From the NCBI RefSeq assembly GCF_016587435.1, contig NZ_BNJJ01000014.1, positions 1-64,000 on the forward strand: 64,000 nt of DNA. Reading direction: 5' to 3'. The stretch is from Dictyobacter formicarum. GTDB taxonomy: Bacteria > Chloroflexota > Ktedonobacteria > Ktedonobacterales > Ktedonobacteraceae. Both the position numbers and the translations under genes were made by a program. Of this stretch, positions 23,571 through 31,802 are shown in pieces; the stretch's first letter is position 1, and each line of letters opens with the position of its first letter. Under the pieces are notes generated by a model. That model had not been told where the DNA came from. It saw only the letters and a program-made list of their open reading frames with translations, and made no database searches.

Positions 23571-24227
23571 GTGAATATTATCCTTATAGGTGCACAGGGA
23601 TCGGGGAAGGGGACGCAGGCCGAACGCCTGGCGCAAGCCCTGGGTATGCACCATGTTTCAAGTGGTGACCTGTTTCGTAAAGAGTCTGAAGCTGGCACTG
23701 AGTTTGGTAAACAGGCTCAAGCCTACTTCGATCGTGGTGAATTAGTTCCTGATGATTTAACAGTGGCTATGGTGTTGAAACATATTTCAGATGATAAATA
23801 TGTACGCGACGGAGTCCTCCTGGACGGTTTTCCTCGAACTATTGCACAGGCGAAAGCACTTGATCAAGGATTGTCACGTGTTGGTCGGTCTATAGATTGT
23901 AGCCTTTATCTCGAAGTGCCGCGTGAAGAGCTGCTTCACCGTCTGTCGGGTCGCTACATTTGTCGGGCCCATCAACATGTGTATAATATTGAAACGAATC
24001 CTCCAAAGAAGCCAGGCGTTTGCGACCTGGATGGAAGCGAGTTGTATCAACGGGCCGATGATCAGGGCGACGCGATACAAAAACGGTTAGACATTTTCTT
24101 TAATGAAACCATCCATGTGCTGGATTATTATAAGCAGCAGCATAAGCTGAAAACTGTGAATGGTAATCAGGACATTGAGAAGGTATCACAAAGTCTTATT
24201 GATGCTGTTCAAGGTTGTCATAAATAA
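23571..24227 (+). CDS. adk: adenylate kinase
   Basis: Adenylate kinase (218 aa) catalyses ATP + AMP = 2 ADP. The GTG start at 23571 is preferred (GAGGAAA 4-6 nt upstream) and gives MNIILIGAQGSGKGTQ, placing the P-loop at residues 7-15. The NMP-binding DGFPRT segment and the long-form LID are present. The LID has ICRAHQH followed by GVCDLDG, supplying Cys, His, Cys, Asp at the four positions where Gram-positive enzymes carry a zinc site (Cys4 or Cys3-Asp). It therefore probably binds zinc through a C-H-C-D set (inference). Canonical place after secY, but map does not follow. Confidence 0.97.
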   Translation: MNIILIGAQGSGKGTQAERLAQALGMHHVSSGDLFRKESEAGTEFGKQAQAYFDRGELVPDDLTVAMVLKHISDDKYVRDGVLLDGFPRTIAQAKALDQGLSRVGRSIDCSLYLEVPREELLHRLSGRYICRAHQHVYNIETNPPKKPGVCDLDGSELYQRADDQGDAIQKRLDIFFNETIHVLDYYKQQHKLKTVNGNQDIEKVSQSLIDAVQGCHK

Positions 24228-24229
24228 GA

Positions 24230-24296
24230 GCGAGACCGGTAATGGACGGTGGCAAAAGATAGTTTCTTTTTGCTGCCGCCCTTTCCATTCTCTCGC
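24230..24296 (+). terminator. long imperfect stem after adk
   Basis: GCGAGA/TCTCGC, AATGGA/TCCATT and CGGTGGCAAAA/TTTTTGCTGCCG segments pair in register to form one long hairpin directly behind the adk stop. No T-run follows the 3' arm. It probably marks the 3' end of the spc transcript; the infA promoters lie just downstream. Confidence 0.5.
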
Positions 24297-24508
24297 ATAT
24301 ATTATCAACTATGTTATGTAGGGCCAGAAGATTTATAATGCTGATGGCTATCCTGGCGGAAACTAGGCAGTGCTACGCAACCCTGGGCCTGGGAGCAGGG
24401 GCACAAACGTTTCGGACTACTCCGGTTACCAGTCTTGAGTTGCTACGTCTATTAAAGAAGGTAGATGCGGAAGTGCCACGGGCCGGGAATCAAAAAAATA
24501 ATTCCCAC

Positions 24509-24537
24509 TCGACACCTCAGAGAAAGTATGCTATAAT
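24509..24537 (+). promoter_or_regulatory. sigma-70-type promoter P1 of infA
   Basis: TCGACA (24509-24514), 17-nt spacer, TATAAT (24532-24537), with an extended -10 TGC immediately upstream. Transcription would start near 24544, about 160 nt before infA. This matches the consensus at 11 of 12 hexamer positions. Confidence 0.75.
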
Positions 24538-24549
24538 TCGTAGTTGGCT

Positions 24550-24575
24550 GCAGCAGTAACTACTGCTGCCCTTTT
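24550..24575 (+). terminator. promoter-proximal terminator-like hairpin
   Basis: GCAGCAGT pairs with ACTGCTGC around an AACT loop and is followed by CCTTTTG. It begins about 6 nt after the predicted P1 start point, so transcripts from P1 would carry a 5'-terminal hairpin. It could stabilise the mRNA or stop early transcription. Confidence 0.5.
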
Positions 24576-24579
24576 GTAC

Positions 24580-24608
24580 TTTCAAGCGCATTGAAACTGC
24601 AGTATAAT
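24580..24608 (+). promoter_or_regulatory. second candidate promoter P2 of infA
   Basis: A perfect TATAAT at 24603-24608 lies 17 nt after a weak TTTCAA (24580-24585). It would start transcription downstream of the P1 hairpin, bypassing it. The -35 match is poor (3 of 6), so confidence is moderate. Confidence 0.45.
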
Positions 24609-24706
24609 CCGCAGATGCTCGTGCAATGGCTGCTGTACGAAGCATAACTGGTACAAATATATGCAGGAAATAGCGAATTTAGTCCCGCCGCTAGGGAAAG
24701 GATGTT

Positions 24707-24925
24707 ATGCCAAAAAAGGATGAAATTGAGGTTGAGGGAAAAGTGTTGGAGTCCCTCCCCAATGCCATGTTTAAAGTAGAGATTGATGAAAACCACCAGG
24801 TTCTGGCTGTCCTATCGGGTCGTATGCGTATGAACTTCATACGTATCGTACCAGGTGATAAGGTTAGGATTGTGCTGTCCCCCTATGACCTGACACGAGG
24901 GCGCATAACATGGCGTGCGCGATGA
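24707..24925 (+). CDS. infA: translation initiation factor IF-1
   Basis: IF-1 (72 aa) is an OB-fold protein binding the 30S A site during initiation. The sequence [43 protein letters not shown] and [16 protein letters not shown] contains all family blocks. AAAGGATG precedes the ATG. It opens the alpha-type group and has its own promoters. Confidence 0.98.
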   Translation: MPKKDEIEVEGKVLESLPNAMFKVEIDENHQVLAVLSGRMRMNFIRIVPGDKVRIVLSPYDLTRGRITWRAR

Positions 24926-25195
24926 TGAGGCCTCTGGCTGGCTGGTGTGCCGATCCGTCCGTTCGGATTTGAGCACGCGCCCATCATTGTTCCTTTTCTC
25001 CTATCGGTATCTTTTCGGTACATTGGCCGGATAAGTAGGAAACATGTTGTGTCCGTTTTATGTGGTTCTTTACTTCCGTCCTTCATTGTCTGGTTCGTAA
25101 AGCGAGCTGTAGAGTGCTGTGAGTTTCTCGGCCTGGTTGTGACCAGCAATGGTAATCAATGTGAATTTTTATGTCAAACATGAGGAGAGGCAGAC
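24926..25195 (+). other. infA-rpmJ spacer, no gene seen
   Basis: This 270-nt spacer is longer than the usual infA-rpmJ distance. A small ATCCG/CGGAT hairpin occurs at about 24952-24967. ORFs on either strand have no ribosome site and no recognisable product. No good promoter was found. Confidence 0.4.
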
Positions 25196-25312
25196 ATGAA
25201 AGTAAGCGCCTCAGTTAAACCGCGCTGTGATAGCTGCAAAATCATTCGCCGCAAGCGTGTGGTCATGGTTATTTGTAGCAAAGATCCAAAACATAAACAG
25301 AAACAGGGCTAA
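25196..25312 (+). CDS. rpmJ: 50S ribosomal protein L36, zinc (C+) type
   Basis: The 38-residue ORF from the ATG at 25196 (preceded by GAGGAGAGG) starts [15 protein letters not shown] and continues [20 protein letters not shown]. The CxxC...C...H ligands (CDSC, C at VIC, H in KHK) identify the zinc-binding form of L36. It is the smallest ribosomal protein and lies in its canonical place between infA and rpsM. It is easily missed because of its size. Confidence 0.97.
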   Translation: MKVSASVKPRCDSCKIIRRKRVVMVICSKDPKHKQKQG

Positions 25313-25319
25313 TCAGGGG

Positions 25320-25375
25320 TTTTGATTTTCAATGCTTCGTTTTGTTTCTTGCGCACGAAACTTGAAAATTGAAAC
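25320..25375 (+). other. hairpin between rpmJ and rpsM
   Basis: ATTTTCAA (about 25325) pairs with TTGAAAAT (about 25363), enclosing a GTTTC/GAAAC stem. The structure ends about 20 nt before the rpsM ATG and could modulate rpsM translation; no known regulator motif recognised. Confidence 0.35.
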
Positions 25376-25393
25376 GTAAAGCTGGAGGAAAAG

Positions 25394-25777
25394 ATGGCAA
25401 GAATCGCCGGCGTAGACATTCCGCGAGAAAAGCGTGTGGAAATTTCGCTGTGCTATATCTATGGTATTGGGCTGACAACCAGCCGCAAGATCCTGGAGCG
25501 TACACGCATTAATCCAGATACACGGGTAAAGAACCTGACCGAAGAAGAAGTCAATCGTCTCCGTGAAGTTATCGATCGCGAATATAAAGTTGAAGGCGAC
25601 CTGCGCCGTGAAGTTGATATGAATATCAAACGGCTGATCGAGATCAACTGCTATCGTGGTATGCGCCACCGTCGTAACCTGCCGGTGCGTGGGCAACGCA
25701 CACGTACAAATGCGCGTACACGCCGTGGTCCAAAACGTACGGTTGCTGGCAAGAAGAAAGCTGCAGCGAAGAAGTAA
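25394..25777 (+). CDS. rpsM: 30S ribosomal protein S13
   Basis: S13 (127 aa) forms intersubunit bridges in the 30S head. [59 protein letters not shown] and the C-terminal [26 protein letters not shown] block are all present. A Lys-rich tail ends the protein. Normal alpha-operon position. Confidence 0.98.
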   Translation: MARIAGVDIPREKRVEISLCYIYGIGLTTSRKILERTRINPDTRVKNLTEEEVNRLREVIDREYKVEGDLRREVDMNIKRLIEINCYRGMRHRRNLPVRGQRTRTNARTRRGPKRTVAGKKKAAAKK

Positions 25778-25798
25778 CGCAGGAGAGAGATTGTAAAA

Positions 25799-26197
25799 AT
25801 GGCAGACAAAAAGAAACCAACCGGCAAAGTCAGGCGGCGTGAACGGAAATCTGTTCCCCGTGGGCAGGCTCATATTCAGGCAACATTTAACAATACGATT
25901 GTGACCCTCACCGACCCTAACGGAAATGTACTTTCCTGGGGAAGCGCTGGTGGTCAGGGCTTCAAAGGCTCCCGTAAGAGCACCCCCTATGCTGCTCAGG
26001 TGACTGCGGAAACCGCAGCTCGCAAAGCGATGGAGCATGGCCTGCGACAGATTGATGTCTTTGTAAAAGGCCCGGGCTCTGGCCGTGAGGCAGCGATCCG
26101 CTCTTTGCAAGCAGCTGGCCTCTCAGTCACTTCAATTACAGATGTTACACCTATTCCGCACAACGGTTGCCGACCGCCCAAGCGTCGTCGTGTATAG
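25799..26197 (+). CDS. rpsK: 30S ribosomal protein S11
   Basis: S11 (132 aa) is part of the platform near the E site. [51 protein letters not shown] and the terminal [20 protein letters not shown] (with KKPT-rich N-terminal extension) identify it. The spacing to neighbours is canonical. Confidence 0.98.
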   Translation: MADKKKPTGKVRRRERKSVPRGQAHIQATFNNTIVTLTDPNGNVLSWGSAGGQGFKGSRKSTPYAAQVTAETAARKAMEHGLRQIDVFVKGPGSGREAAIRSLQAAGLSVTSITDVTPIPHNGCRPPKRRRV

Positions 26198-26228
26198 CCG
26201 GACTGATCGGTGAGGAGGATAGAACTAG

Positions 26229-26855
26229 ATGGCACGTTATACCGGTCCCGTCTGCAAGCTGTGCAGACGTGAAGGGGTAAAACTTTTCTTAAAAGGCGAT
26301 AAGTGCATTACAAATTGCACACTGGAGCGCCGCAATACACGTCCTGGCCAGCATGGTACCAGCCGCGCTCGTAAAGAGTCCGGGTACGCCAAGCAGCTGC
26401 GTGAGAAGCAGCGTGTACGTCGCACATATGGGGTGTTGGAGCGCCAGTTTGTAAAACACTTCGGTGCCGCCGCCAACCGCCCTGGCAAAACAAGCGAGAA
26501 TCTCTTACAGATTCTGGAAATGCGTTTAGATAACCTGGTTTATCGCCTTGGTCTGGCCGACTCTCGCGCCCAGGCACGGCAACTGGTAAATCATGGTCAC
26601 TTCGCCGTTAATGGCCGCAAGACTGATATTCCATCTTTCATTGCCAAGCCAAACGACGTCATCACTGTCCGCGAGCGCAGCAAAGGCCTTGAGTACTTCA
26701 AAGCACGTTCGTTGATGCTGGCTCAGAAGGGTGTTCCTAGCTGGTTAAGCTTAAGCATCAATGATCTGTCGGGCCGTGTAATTACCATACCCTCACGAGC
26801 GGATCTTGAGCTGCCCTTCGATGAGCAGATGGTGGTTGAGTATTATCAACGATAA
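26229..26855 (+). CDS. rpsD: 30S ribosomal protein S4, zinc (C+) type
   Basis: S4 (208 aa) is the primary 16S 5'-domain binder and an S4-fold RNA-binding protein. The N-terminus has CKLC and KCITNC, the four Cys of zinc-type S4. The core shows RARKESGYAKQLREKQRVRRTYGVLERQF and the S4 domain MRLDNLVYRLGLADSRAQARQLVNHGHFAVNG. In E. coli and B. subtilis S4 autoregulates; the long spacer before rpoA could be relevant. Confidence 0.98.
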   Translation: MARYTGPVCKLCRREGVKLFLKGDKCITNCTLERRNTRPGQHGTSRARKESGYAKQLREKQRVRRTYGVLERQFVKHFGAAANRPGKTSENLLQILEMRLDNLVYRLGLADSRAQARQLVNHGHFAVNGRKTDIPSFIAKPNDVITVRERSKGLEYFKARSLMLAQKGVPSWLSLSINDLSGRVITIPSRADLELPFDEQMVVEYYQR

Positions 26856-27102
26856 TAGGTTGAGTCGGCGGAGACTTCATGGCACACGCCCGCGCTCTTT
26901 GCTTGTACGACAATGGGCAAGATGCCAAGTGTCGCTGGCATGTGTGTTAGAAGGGTTAGGTCCGTGCCTGGGCGATCCTATAATGGGTCGCATCAGGGCG
27001 AAGAACTCTTGGACTACCAGCGTTCTGGCCTCTGTCTCCCTGGCTATTTAGGTCATGTGAGCATTACTGAACCTGGTAGAAAAAGAAAGGCAGGTTAGAA
27101 CC
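26856..27102 (+). other. rpsD-rpoA spacer with a possible -10 element
   Basis: The 247-nt spacer holds a TATAAT at 26979-26984 (in GATCCTATAATGGG) without a convincing -35, and a TGCCA/TGGCA hairpin at about 26924-26942. No credible ORF. It could be an alpha-operon internal promoter or an S4-responsive leader; neither can be shown. Confidence 0.35.
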
Positions 27103-28083
27103 TTGCTAGATATTGCACTACCTCGCATAAAGAACACAAAAACTCAGGGTAATTATGCGAGTTATGATATAGAGCCGTTAGAGGCTGGGTATGGTATGAC
27201 CCTGGGCAATTCGTTGCGGCGTGTATTGCTGTCTTCGTTGCCCGGTGCGGCTGTCACCTCTATTCGGATCGAGGGTGTGCAACACGAGTTCCAGGACGTC
27301 CCTAACGTGATGGAAGATGTGACCGATATTGTGTTGAATGTCAAACGTCTTCGCCTACGCTCCTTCTCGGACCATCCCGTTTCGATGCGTCTGGAAGTGA
27401 GCGGTGAGCGCGAGGTGACTGCGGCCGATATCATTGCTCCCAGCACGGTAGAGATTGTTAATCCTGAATTACATATTGCAACACTCGACAATGACAATGC
27501 TCGCCTCGATATGGAGCTGGTCGTTGAGACTGGTAGAGGCTATGTTCCTGCCGACTCAAAAGAGGATCAGCCTATTGGGGTAATTCCGGTCGATGCGATC
27601 TACACGCCTGTGCAGAAGGTAAATTATACTGTTGAGCACACGCGTGTGGGACAGATGACTAATTTCGATAAAATTGTTCTTGAAATTACGACGGATGGTA
27701 CGATTACGCCTGATGAGGCGTTGCGTCAAAGTGCGGATATTCTGGTGCGGCATTTTACTCTGCTCGCCAATTATCGCGCTCAGGTGCCTGAGATTGAACA
27801 TGCACCTTTGAGCAGCCTGCCCATCCCACAGAAGATTTATGACACACCGATCGAAGAACTTGATCTCTCGGTGCGCGCTTACAATTGTTTGAAGCGTAGC
27901 AATATTACGAAGGTTGGTCAGGTCCTCTCGATGAATGAGGAAGATCTTCTGGGTGTACGCAATTTCGGTGAGAAGAGTTTGCAGGAGCTGCGTGAGCGCC
28001 TACTTGCACGAAACTTCCTGCCTAATCCGCGCACGAGCACCGTCGGAGCCGATTTGGACGGCGATCACGAAATGGAGGAATGA
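27103..28083 (+). CDS. rpoA: RNA polymerase alpha subunit
   Basis: The alpha subunit (326 aa) dimerises to nucleate RNA polymerase assembly and contacts upstream promoter DNA and activators. The TTG start at 27103 gives [20 protein letters not shown]; the nearest Shine-Dalgarno-like GAAAGG is rather distant. The N-terminal domain has [33 protein letters not shown]. The C-terminal domain has [17 protein letters not shown] and [16 protein letters not shown], ending in an acidic tail EMEE. Normal length. Confidence 0.98.
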   Translation: MLDIALPRIKNTKTQGNYASYDIEPLEAGYGMTLGNSLRRVLLSSLPGAAVTSIRIEGVQHEFQDVPNVMEDVTDIVLNVKRLRLRSFSDHPVSMRLEVSGEREVTAADIIAPSTVEIVNPELHIATLDNDNARLDMELVVETGRGYVPADSKEDQPIGVIPVDAIYTPVQKVNYTVEHTRVGQMTNFDKIVLEITTDGTITPDEALRQSADILVRHFTLLANYRAQVPEIEHAPLSSLPIPQKIYDTPIEELDLSVRAYNCLKRSNITKVGQVLSMNEEDLLGVRNFGEKSLQELRERLLARNFLPNPRTSTVGADLDGDHEMEE

Positions 28084-28084
28084 G

Positions 28085-28711
28085 TTGAGGCACCGAATTG
28101 CCGGCAACCGTATGAATATGCCAGAGCCGCGTCGGCGGTCTGCGCGTCGTAACTTGATGGCAGGTCTCATCCGTTATGATCGTATTCAGACCACTGAAGC
28201 ACGCGCGCGCGCGATCCGTGGTGAAGCTGAAAAGTTGATTTCTGTGGCGGTTAAGGGTCGCGAAGAGGCCCGCAAGCACCTGGCTGCAGTGGTATCTAAT
28301 GAAGAGCAGGCGACCAAAATTCTGGAGTTCGCACGCAAGGGCCGTTTCTCGTTGAAGCAGAGTGTGGCTTCGAATGAGGAGCGCGCGAAGCAGCAGAAGG
28401 CTCCTTTGACTGATAAGGGTCGCAAATTTCAGGAAGACAAGCTGAAAGCACGCCGCGAAGAGCTGCTGGCTATTTTCCCCAATGAGGGAGAGGCTGAGAA
28501 AGCTTTGAAGGCTGCTTATGAGTCAATGGTGATTGAGCTGCATGCTCGCCGCCAGATCTTGAGCTCCCTGCCTGATGAGCTGGTCGTCAAAAAGATGTTT
28601 GAAGATCTGGCTCCTCGTTATCTCGGTCGTCCTGGTGGCTATACCCGTATTACGAAGCTTGGCCGCCGTAAAGGTGACGCTGCTGAAATTGCGCAGATCG
28701 CCCTGGTATAG
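28085..28711 (+). CDS. rplQ: 50S ribosomal protein L17 with a roughly 90-residue insertion
   Basis: L17 surrounds the tunnel exit. The start is TTG at 28085, one base after the rpoA stop, with GGAGG 6 nt upstream; this gives [23 protein letters not shown]. Typical L17 is about 115-130 aa, and here it is 208. The first 56 residues (to [17 protein letters not shown]) and the last 60 ([40 protein letters not shown]) align well by eye with the family. Residues about 57-148 (bases about 28255-28530) are a Lys/Glu/Ala-rich, probably helical insertion that includes [15 protein letters not shown] and [19 protein letters not shown]. The frame is intact. Confidence 0.95.
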   Translation: MRHRIAGNRMNMPEPRRRSARRNLMAGLIRYDRIQTTEARARAIRGEAEKLISVAVKGREEARKHLAAVVSNEEQATKILEFARKGRFSLKQSVASNEERAKQQKAPLTDKGRKFQEDKLKARREELLAIFPNEGEAEKALKAAYESMVIELHARRQILSSLPDELVVKKMFEDLAPRYLGRPGGYTRITKLGRRKGDAAEIAQIALV

Positions 28712-28773
28712 GGATACAGGTAGCGCGGAACCTGGTTTAGCGCGTCTATCCCTGTAACATTGAACATTAACGT

Positions 28774-29568
28774 ATGAACATTGCTTGTGGTATTGAGTAT
28801 GATGGCACCGATTTCCGCGGCTTCCAGCGTCAGGCTGTGAGCCATGGCCCTACGGTGCAGGGGGCCCTGGAGAGCGCGATTGCCCGCGTCTCCGATGGAG
28901 CCTTTTCTGTGGTCAATGGTGCGGGACGTACCGATGCTGGTGTGCATGCAAGTGGTCAGGTGATAACTTTCTCTACTCACTTGCAGCGCGAGCCCGCGGT
29001 ATGGTTGCGTGCGTTGAATGCCGTTTTGCCCTCTACTGTAGCGGTACGTTGGGTACGCATGGTTCCCGAACGGTTCCATGCTCGTTTCAGTGCTGTGAGT
29101 CGTTCTTATCGCTATACGATCTGGAACGCCCCTGCGCCGACAGCCCTGCATGCCAGATATAGCTATCATTGCCCAAAGGCTGTGGATGTTGACCTGATGA
29201 ATCAGGCCTGCCAGGCATTACTGGGTAGCAAGGATTTTGGAGCCTTCGGGCATAGCCCCCTTGTCTCTAATCCGCTGAAGCCAGGACCACATTCCTGTGT
29301 TCGTACAATGTTAGAAGCGCGTTGCACACGCCCAGAGGCAAACGAACTCATTTATTGTGACTTTACTGCCAATGCCTTTCTCACGGGGCAAGTTCGTAGA
29401 ATGGTTGGCACGCTACTGTTGGTGGGACAGAAACGCCTCTGTCTTGAAGAATTTTTTGAAATTGTGCAACGCGCGGAGAAGACGCATCCTGGTTCAGCGG
29501 CCCCCTCTCATGGGCTGTGCCTGGTACGGGTTGATTATCCTGAGAAGTTTGGAGTAAACGAACGATGA
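28774..29568 (+). CDS. truA: tRNA pseudouridine(38-40) synthase
   Basis: TruA (264 aa) isomerises U38-U40 in the tRNA anticodon stem. The catalytic aspartate is D54 in [16 protein letters not shown], preceded by [14 protein letters not shown] and followed by [14 protein letters not shown] [11 protein letters not shown]. The C-terminal [13 protein letters not shown] block is present. It lies between rplQ and rplM as in many Gram-positive genomes, and its stop overlaps the rplM start. Confidence 0.97.
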   Translation: MNIACGIEYDGTDFRGFQRQAVSHGPTVQGALESAIARVSDGAFSVVNGAGRTDAGVHASGQVITFSTHLQREPAVWLRALNAVLPSTVAVRWVRMVPERFHARFSAVSRSYRYTIWNAPAPTALHARYSYHCPKAVDVDLMNQACQALLGSKDFGAFGHSPLVSNPLKPGPHSCVRTMLEARCTRPEANELIYCDFTANAFLTGQVRRMVGTLLLVGQKRLCLEEFFEIVQRAEKTHPGSAAPSHGLCLVRVDYPEKFGVNER

Positions 29569-30035
29569 TGAAGACATATAGCGCCAAGGCCGCTGATCTG
29601 CAACCTAGTTGGTATGTCATCGATGCCGAGGGGCAGGTGCTGGGTCGCCTGGCGACGCAGATCGCGCATATCTTGCGCGGTAAGCATAAACCTACTTTCA
29701 CACCACACCTCAATAGCGGGGATTTTGTGGTTGTGATCAATGCCGATAAGATTGCAGTGACCGGCAATCGCCTGGATCAAAAGGTCTACTATCGCCATTC
29801 ACAGTATCCTGGCGGTTTGAAGAAGACCACTTTGCGCCAGACTTTGGAAGGTAAACATCCAGAGCGTGCGCTTGAGCATGCCGTGCGCGGTATGGTGATG
29901 CACAATCGCCTGGGCACCCGGGTGATGTCTCGCCTGAAGATCTATGCTGGTCCTACCCACCCACACGAGGCTCAGAAGCCTGTGATCTGGACGGGTCCAG
30001 AGGCGTTGTTGAAGCAGTCTACTGCGGCAAAATAA
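29565..30035 (+). CDS. rplM: 50S ribosomal protein L13
   Basis: L13 (156 aa) is an early 23S-binding protein. The ATG at 29565 overlaps the truA TGA (ATGA), with a second ATG 3 nt later. [58 protein letters not shown] and the [20 protein letters not shown] segment are the family blocks. Co-transcribed with rpsI. Confidence 0.97.
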   Translation: MMKTYSAKAADLQPSWYVIDAEGQVLGRLATQIAHILRGKHKPTFTPHLNSGDFVVVINADKIAVTGNRLDQKVYYRHSQYPGGLKKTTLRQTLEGKHPERALEHAVRGMVMHNRLGTRVMSRLKIYAGPTHPHEAQKPVIWTGPEALLKQSTAAK

Positions 30036-30053
30036 AGAAGAGGAGAACCTACC

Positions 30054-30467
30054 TTGGCTGACACCCCCAAAGGTGAATACTACTACGGTATGGGACGGCG
30101 CAAGACGGCTGTTGCTCGCGTGCGCCTCTTCCCAGGCGGCGATGGTAGCATCACCATCAATGGCAAAACTGCCCCTAACTATTTCGGGCAGCGTGATACA
30201 CATCTGGCGGCAGTGGCTGCACCTCTGCGCGTGCTGGATTTGAGCAATTCTTCTTATACCCTGACCGTTCGTGTAGTCGGTGGTGGCGCTAGCGGTCAGG
30301 CCGGCGCTATTCGTCATGGCCTGGCTCGTGCCCTGGTACGCTTGAATCCTGATTTCAAGCTGGCCCTGCGCAAAGCTGGCTATCTGACCCGCGACCCACG
30401 CATGAAGGAAAGAAAGAAACCTGGTTTGAAACGCGCTCGTAAGGCTCCACAGTATACGAAGCGTTAA
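30054..30467 (+). CDS. rpsI: 30S ribosomal protein S9
   Basis: S9 (137 aa) contacts P-site tRNA with its C-terminal Lys-Arg. TTG start at 30054 with GAGGAGA upstream. YYGMGRRKTAVARVRLFPG, GGGASGQAGAIRHGLARAL and the C-terminal KERKKPGLKRARKAPQYTKR (ending KR) are diagnostic. Last gene of the 30-kb cluster. Confidence 0.98.
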   Translation: MADTPKGEYYYGMGRRKTAVARVRLFPGGDGSITINGKTAPNYFGQRDTHLAAVAAPLRVLDLSNSSYTLTVRVVGGGASGQAGAIRHGLARALVRLNPDFKLALRKAGYLTRDPRMKERKKPGLKRARKAPQYTKR

Positions 30468-30509
30468 TATCCGGGTGGCGACCCTGTGTCGCTTCTGTGG
30501 GTATACAAC

Positions 30510-30551
30510 AAAAAGAGCTCCTGCTAGGATCTTCCAGCAGGAGCTCTTTTT
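30510..30551 (+). terminator. strong bidirectional intrinsic terminator rpsI / ilvE
   Basis: Arms 30510-30525 and 30536-30551 are perfectly complementary over 16 bp (AAAAAGAGCTCCTGCT) with a 10-nt loop. A T-run ends the + strand and the matching A-run gives a T-run on the minus strand. It sits between convergent genes and would end both transcripts. Confidence 0.9.
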
Positions 30552-30591
30552 GTGTTGCCGCCTGCGGCGGCGGAGAGGGAGGAGAGGGAAG

Positions 30592-30638
30592 TTGGGGCAC
30601 AGCCCCAAACCCCCGGCAGAGGGCTCACCGCCCTCTGC
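30592..30638. repeat. REP-like double hairpin
   Basis: Two adjacent GC-rich hairpins, TTGGGGC/GCCCCAA with a 3-nt loop (30592-30608) and GCAGAGGG/CCCTCTGC with a 7-nt loop (30616-30638), resemble the palindromic REP-type intergenic repeats found in many genomes. It lies downstream of ilvE, next to the bidirectional terminator. Confidence 0.55.
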
Positions 30639-30669
30639 ACTCCCGCTTTTGCGTGGGCTTTACCACAAT

Positions 30670-31608
30670 TTACTTTTGAGAAGCCGTGATTCCAGTGTAG
30701 ACGGGGGTGCACCAGTCGAGATATTTGCTGTTGCGACCACGGACGATGTCGAAGTAGAGGTCCTGGAGCTTCTGCCCCAAAGGACCGATGGCTCCGTTGC
30801 CAACGGGATTGTGGTCTACTTCAATGACTGGCGCGATCTGAGCTCCTGTGCCACAGAGGAAGATCTCGTCTGCGGTATAGAGCTCTGTACGGTCGATCTG
30901 GCGCTCACGTACGTTGATGCCGAGCTCTTTTTGGGCCAGCTGGATGATGGTGTCACGGGTGATGCCCAGCAGAATATTCTCTGAAGGAGCCGGGGTGATC
31001 AATTCACCGTTCTGGAATAGGAAGATGTTTTCTGCGCTTCCTTCGGAGACGTGGCCTTCATGGTTGAGCATGATGGCTTCGTCGAAGCCGTTCTGGATGG
31101 CTTCCGTTTTGGCGAAGGCGGCGTTGACATAGCTACCACAGATCTTGGCGCGGGCCGGGATTGCGTTGTCGTCGATACGACGCCAGGAAGAGACGCCACA
31201 GCGCAGGCCACCGATTTCGACATAATTACCCATTGGCTCAGATGTAAGAATGTAGTCATCGTTAAGGCCGTGCAGGCGTACGCCGATAATCTCGTCGCTC
31301 TTGTAGGCTACAGGGCGTTGATAGACATCCTGACGCTGCTCGTTCCGCCTGACCAGGTCTACACTGTGCTCAATGAGTTGTTCAACTGTATAAGGCAGAT
31401 TGATACGCATAATTTTACAGGAACGGTGCAGGCGCTCATAATGTTCGCGCAGACGAAACAGGTGAACCTGTTGCTGCTCTTCATTCCAATAGCCCCGAAT
31501 ACCTTCAAACACTCCTGTGCCATAGGCAAAAGCGTGACTGCGTACAGAAATAAAACCACGCTCGGTCGGAATGTACTCACCATTCATATAGAGTATTTTT
31601 GCATCCAT
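30670..31608 (-). CDS. ilvE: branched-chain amino acid aminotransferase
   Basis: This is a fold-type IV PLP aminotransferase (312 aa) that interconverts Leu/Ile/Val and their 2-oxo acids. N-terminal YMNGEYIPTERGFISVRSH and FAYGTGVFEGIRGYW are typical. The PLP lysine is K155 in ARAKICGSYVNAAF. EGSAENIFLFQNG, LLGITRDTIIQLA and EIFLCGTGAQIAPVIEVD complete the fold-IV signature. Assignment to IlvE rather than D-amino acid aminotransferase or ADC lyase rests on the overall IlvE-like C-terminal half. The ATG at 31608 lacks a close ribosome site; an AAGGAGGAGG stretch lies about 38 nt upstream, which is odd. Confidence 0.93.
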   Translation of the reverse strand: MDAKILYMNGEYIPTERGFISVRSHAFAYGTGVFEGIRGYWNEEQQQVHLFRLREHYERLHRSCKIMRINLPYTVEQLIEHSVDLVRRNEQRQDVYQRPVAYKSDEIIGVRLHGLNDDYILTSEPMGNYVEIGGLRCGVSSWRRIDDNAIPARAKICGSYVNAAFAKTEAIQNGFDEAIMLNHEGHVSEGSAENIFLFQNGELITPAPSENILLGITRDTIIQLAQKELGINVRERQIDRTELYTADEIFLCGTGAQIAPVIEVDHNPVGNGAIGPLGQKLQDLYFDIVRGRNSKYLDWCTPVYTGITASQK

Positions 31609-31678
31609 AATTTTTGTGGATAAGCCGCACTGCTGCTACTTATCGCCTCCTCCTTTTTCCATAGTGTGATAGTGTATT

Positions 31679-31724
31679 GAGGTTATATATACCTCTATTA
31701 GCTATAAAAGGTATACATAACCTC
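31679..31724 (-). promoter_or_regulatory. paired palindromic sites upstream of ilvE (candidate operator)
   Basis: A 15-nt inverted repeat (GAGGTTATATATACC at 31679-31693 and its near-exact complement at 31710-31724, one mismatch) spans 46 bp about 70-115 nt upstream of ilvE. Each half is itself nearly palindromic (GAGGTTATATATACCTC). This geometry is typical of a dimeric repressor or activator site. No adjacent regulator gene. Confidence 0.5.
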
Positions 31725-31802
31725 AGGGATATATGTCTACAACGTACCAGAACAGACTCTGGAAACATTACTGGTGTTTGAAGAACATGAATCAAGAAAA
31801 AT

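Larger units (their letters stand above)
24297..24706 (+). other. adk-infA spacer: where map would be expected; no gene seen apart from promoters
   Basis: In the canonical order map (methionine aminopeptidase) lies here. No metal-binding aminopeptidase segments are visible on either strand. An 82-residue ORF (24311-24559) has no recognisable family and runs over the promoter, so I treat it as non-coding. The 3' half holds two promoters and a terminator-like hairpin, listed separately. Confidence 0.5.

Noticed and set aside
24311..24559. 82-residue ORF between adk and infA as a remnant of map
   Set aside because: No methionine aminopeptidase motifs, and it covers the infA promoter.
31051..31623. 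190-residue + strand ORF opposite ilvE
   Set aside because: Antisense shadow of the aminotransferase gene, no ribosome site.
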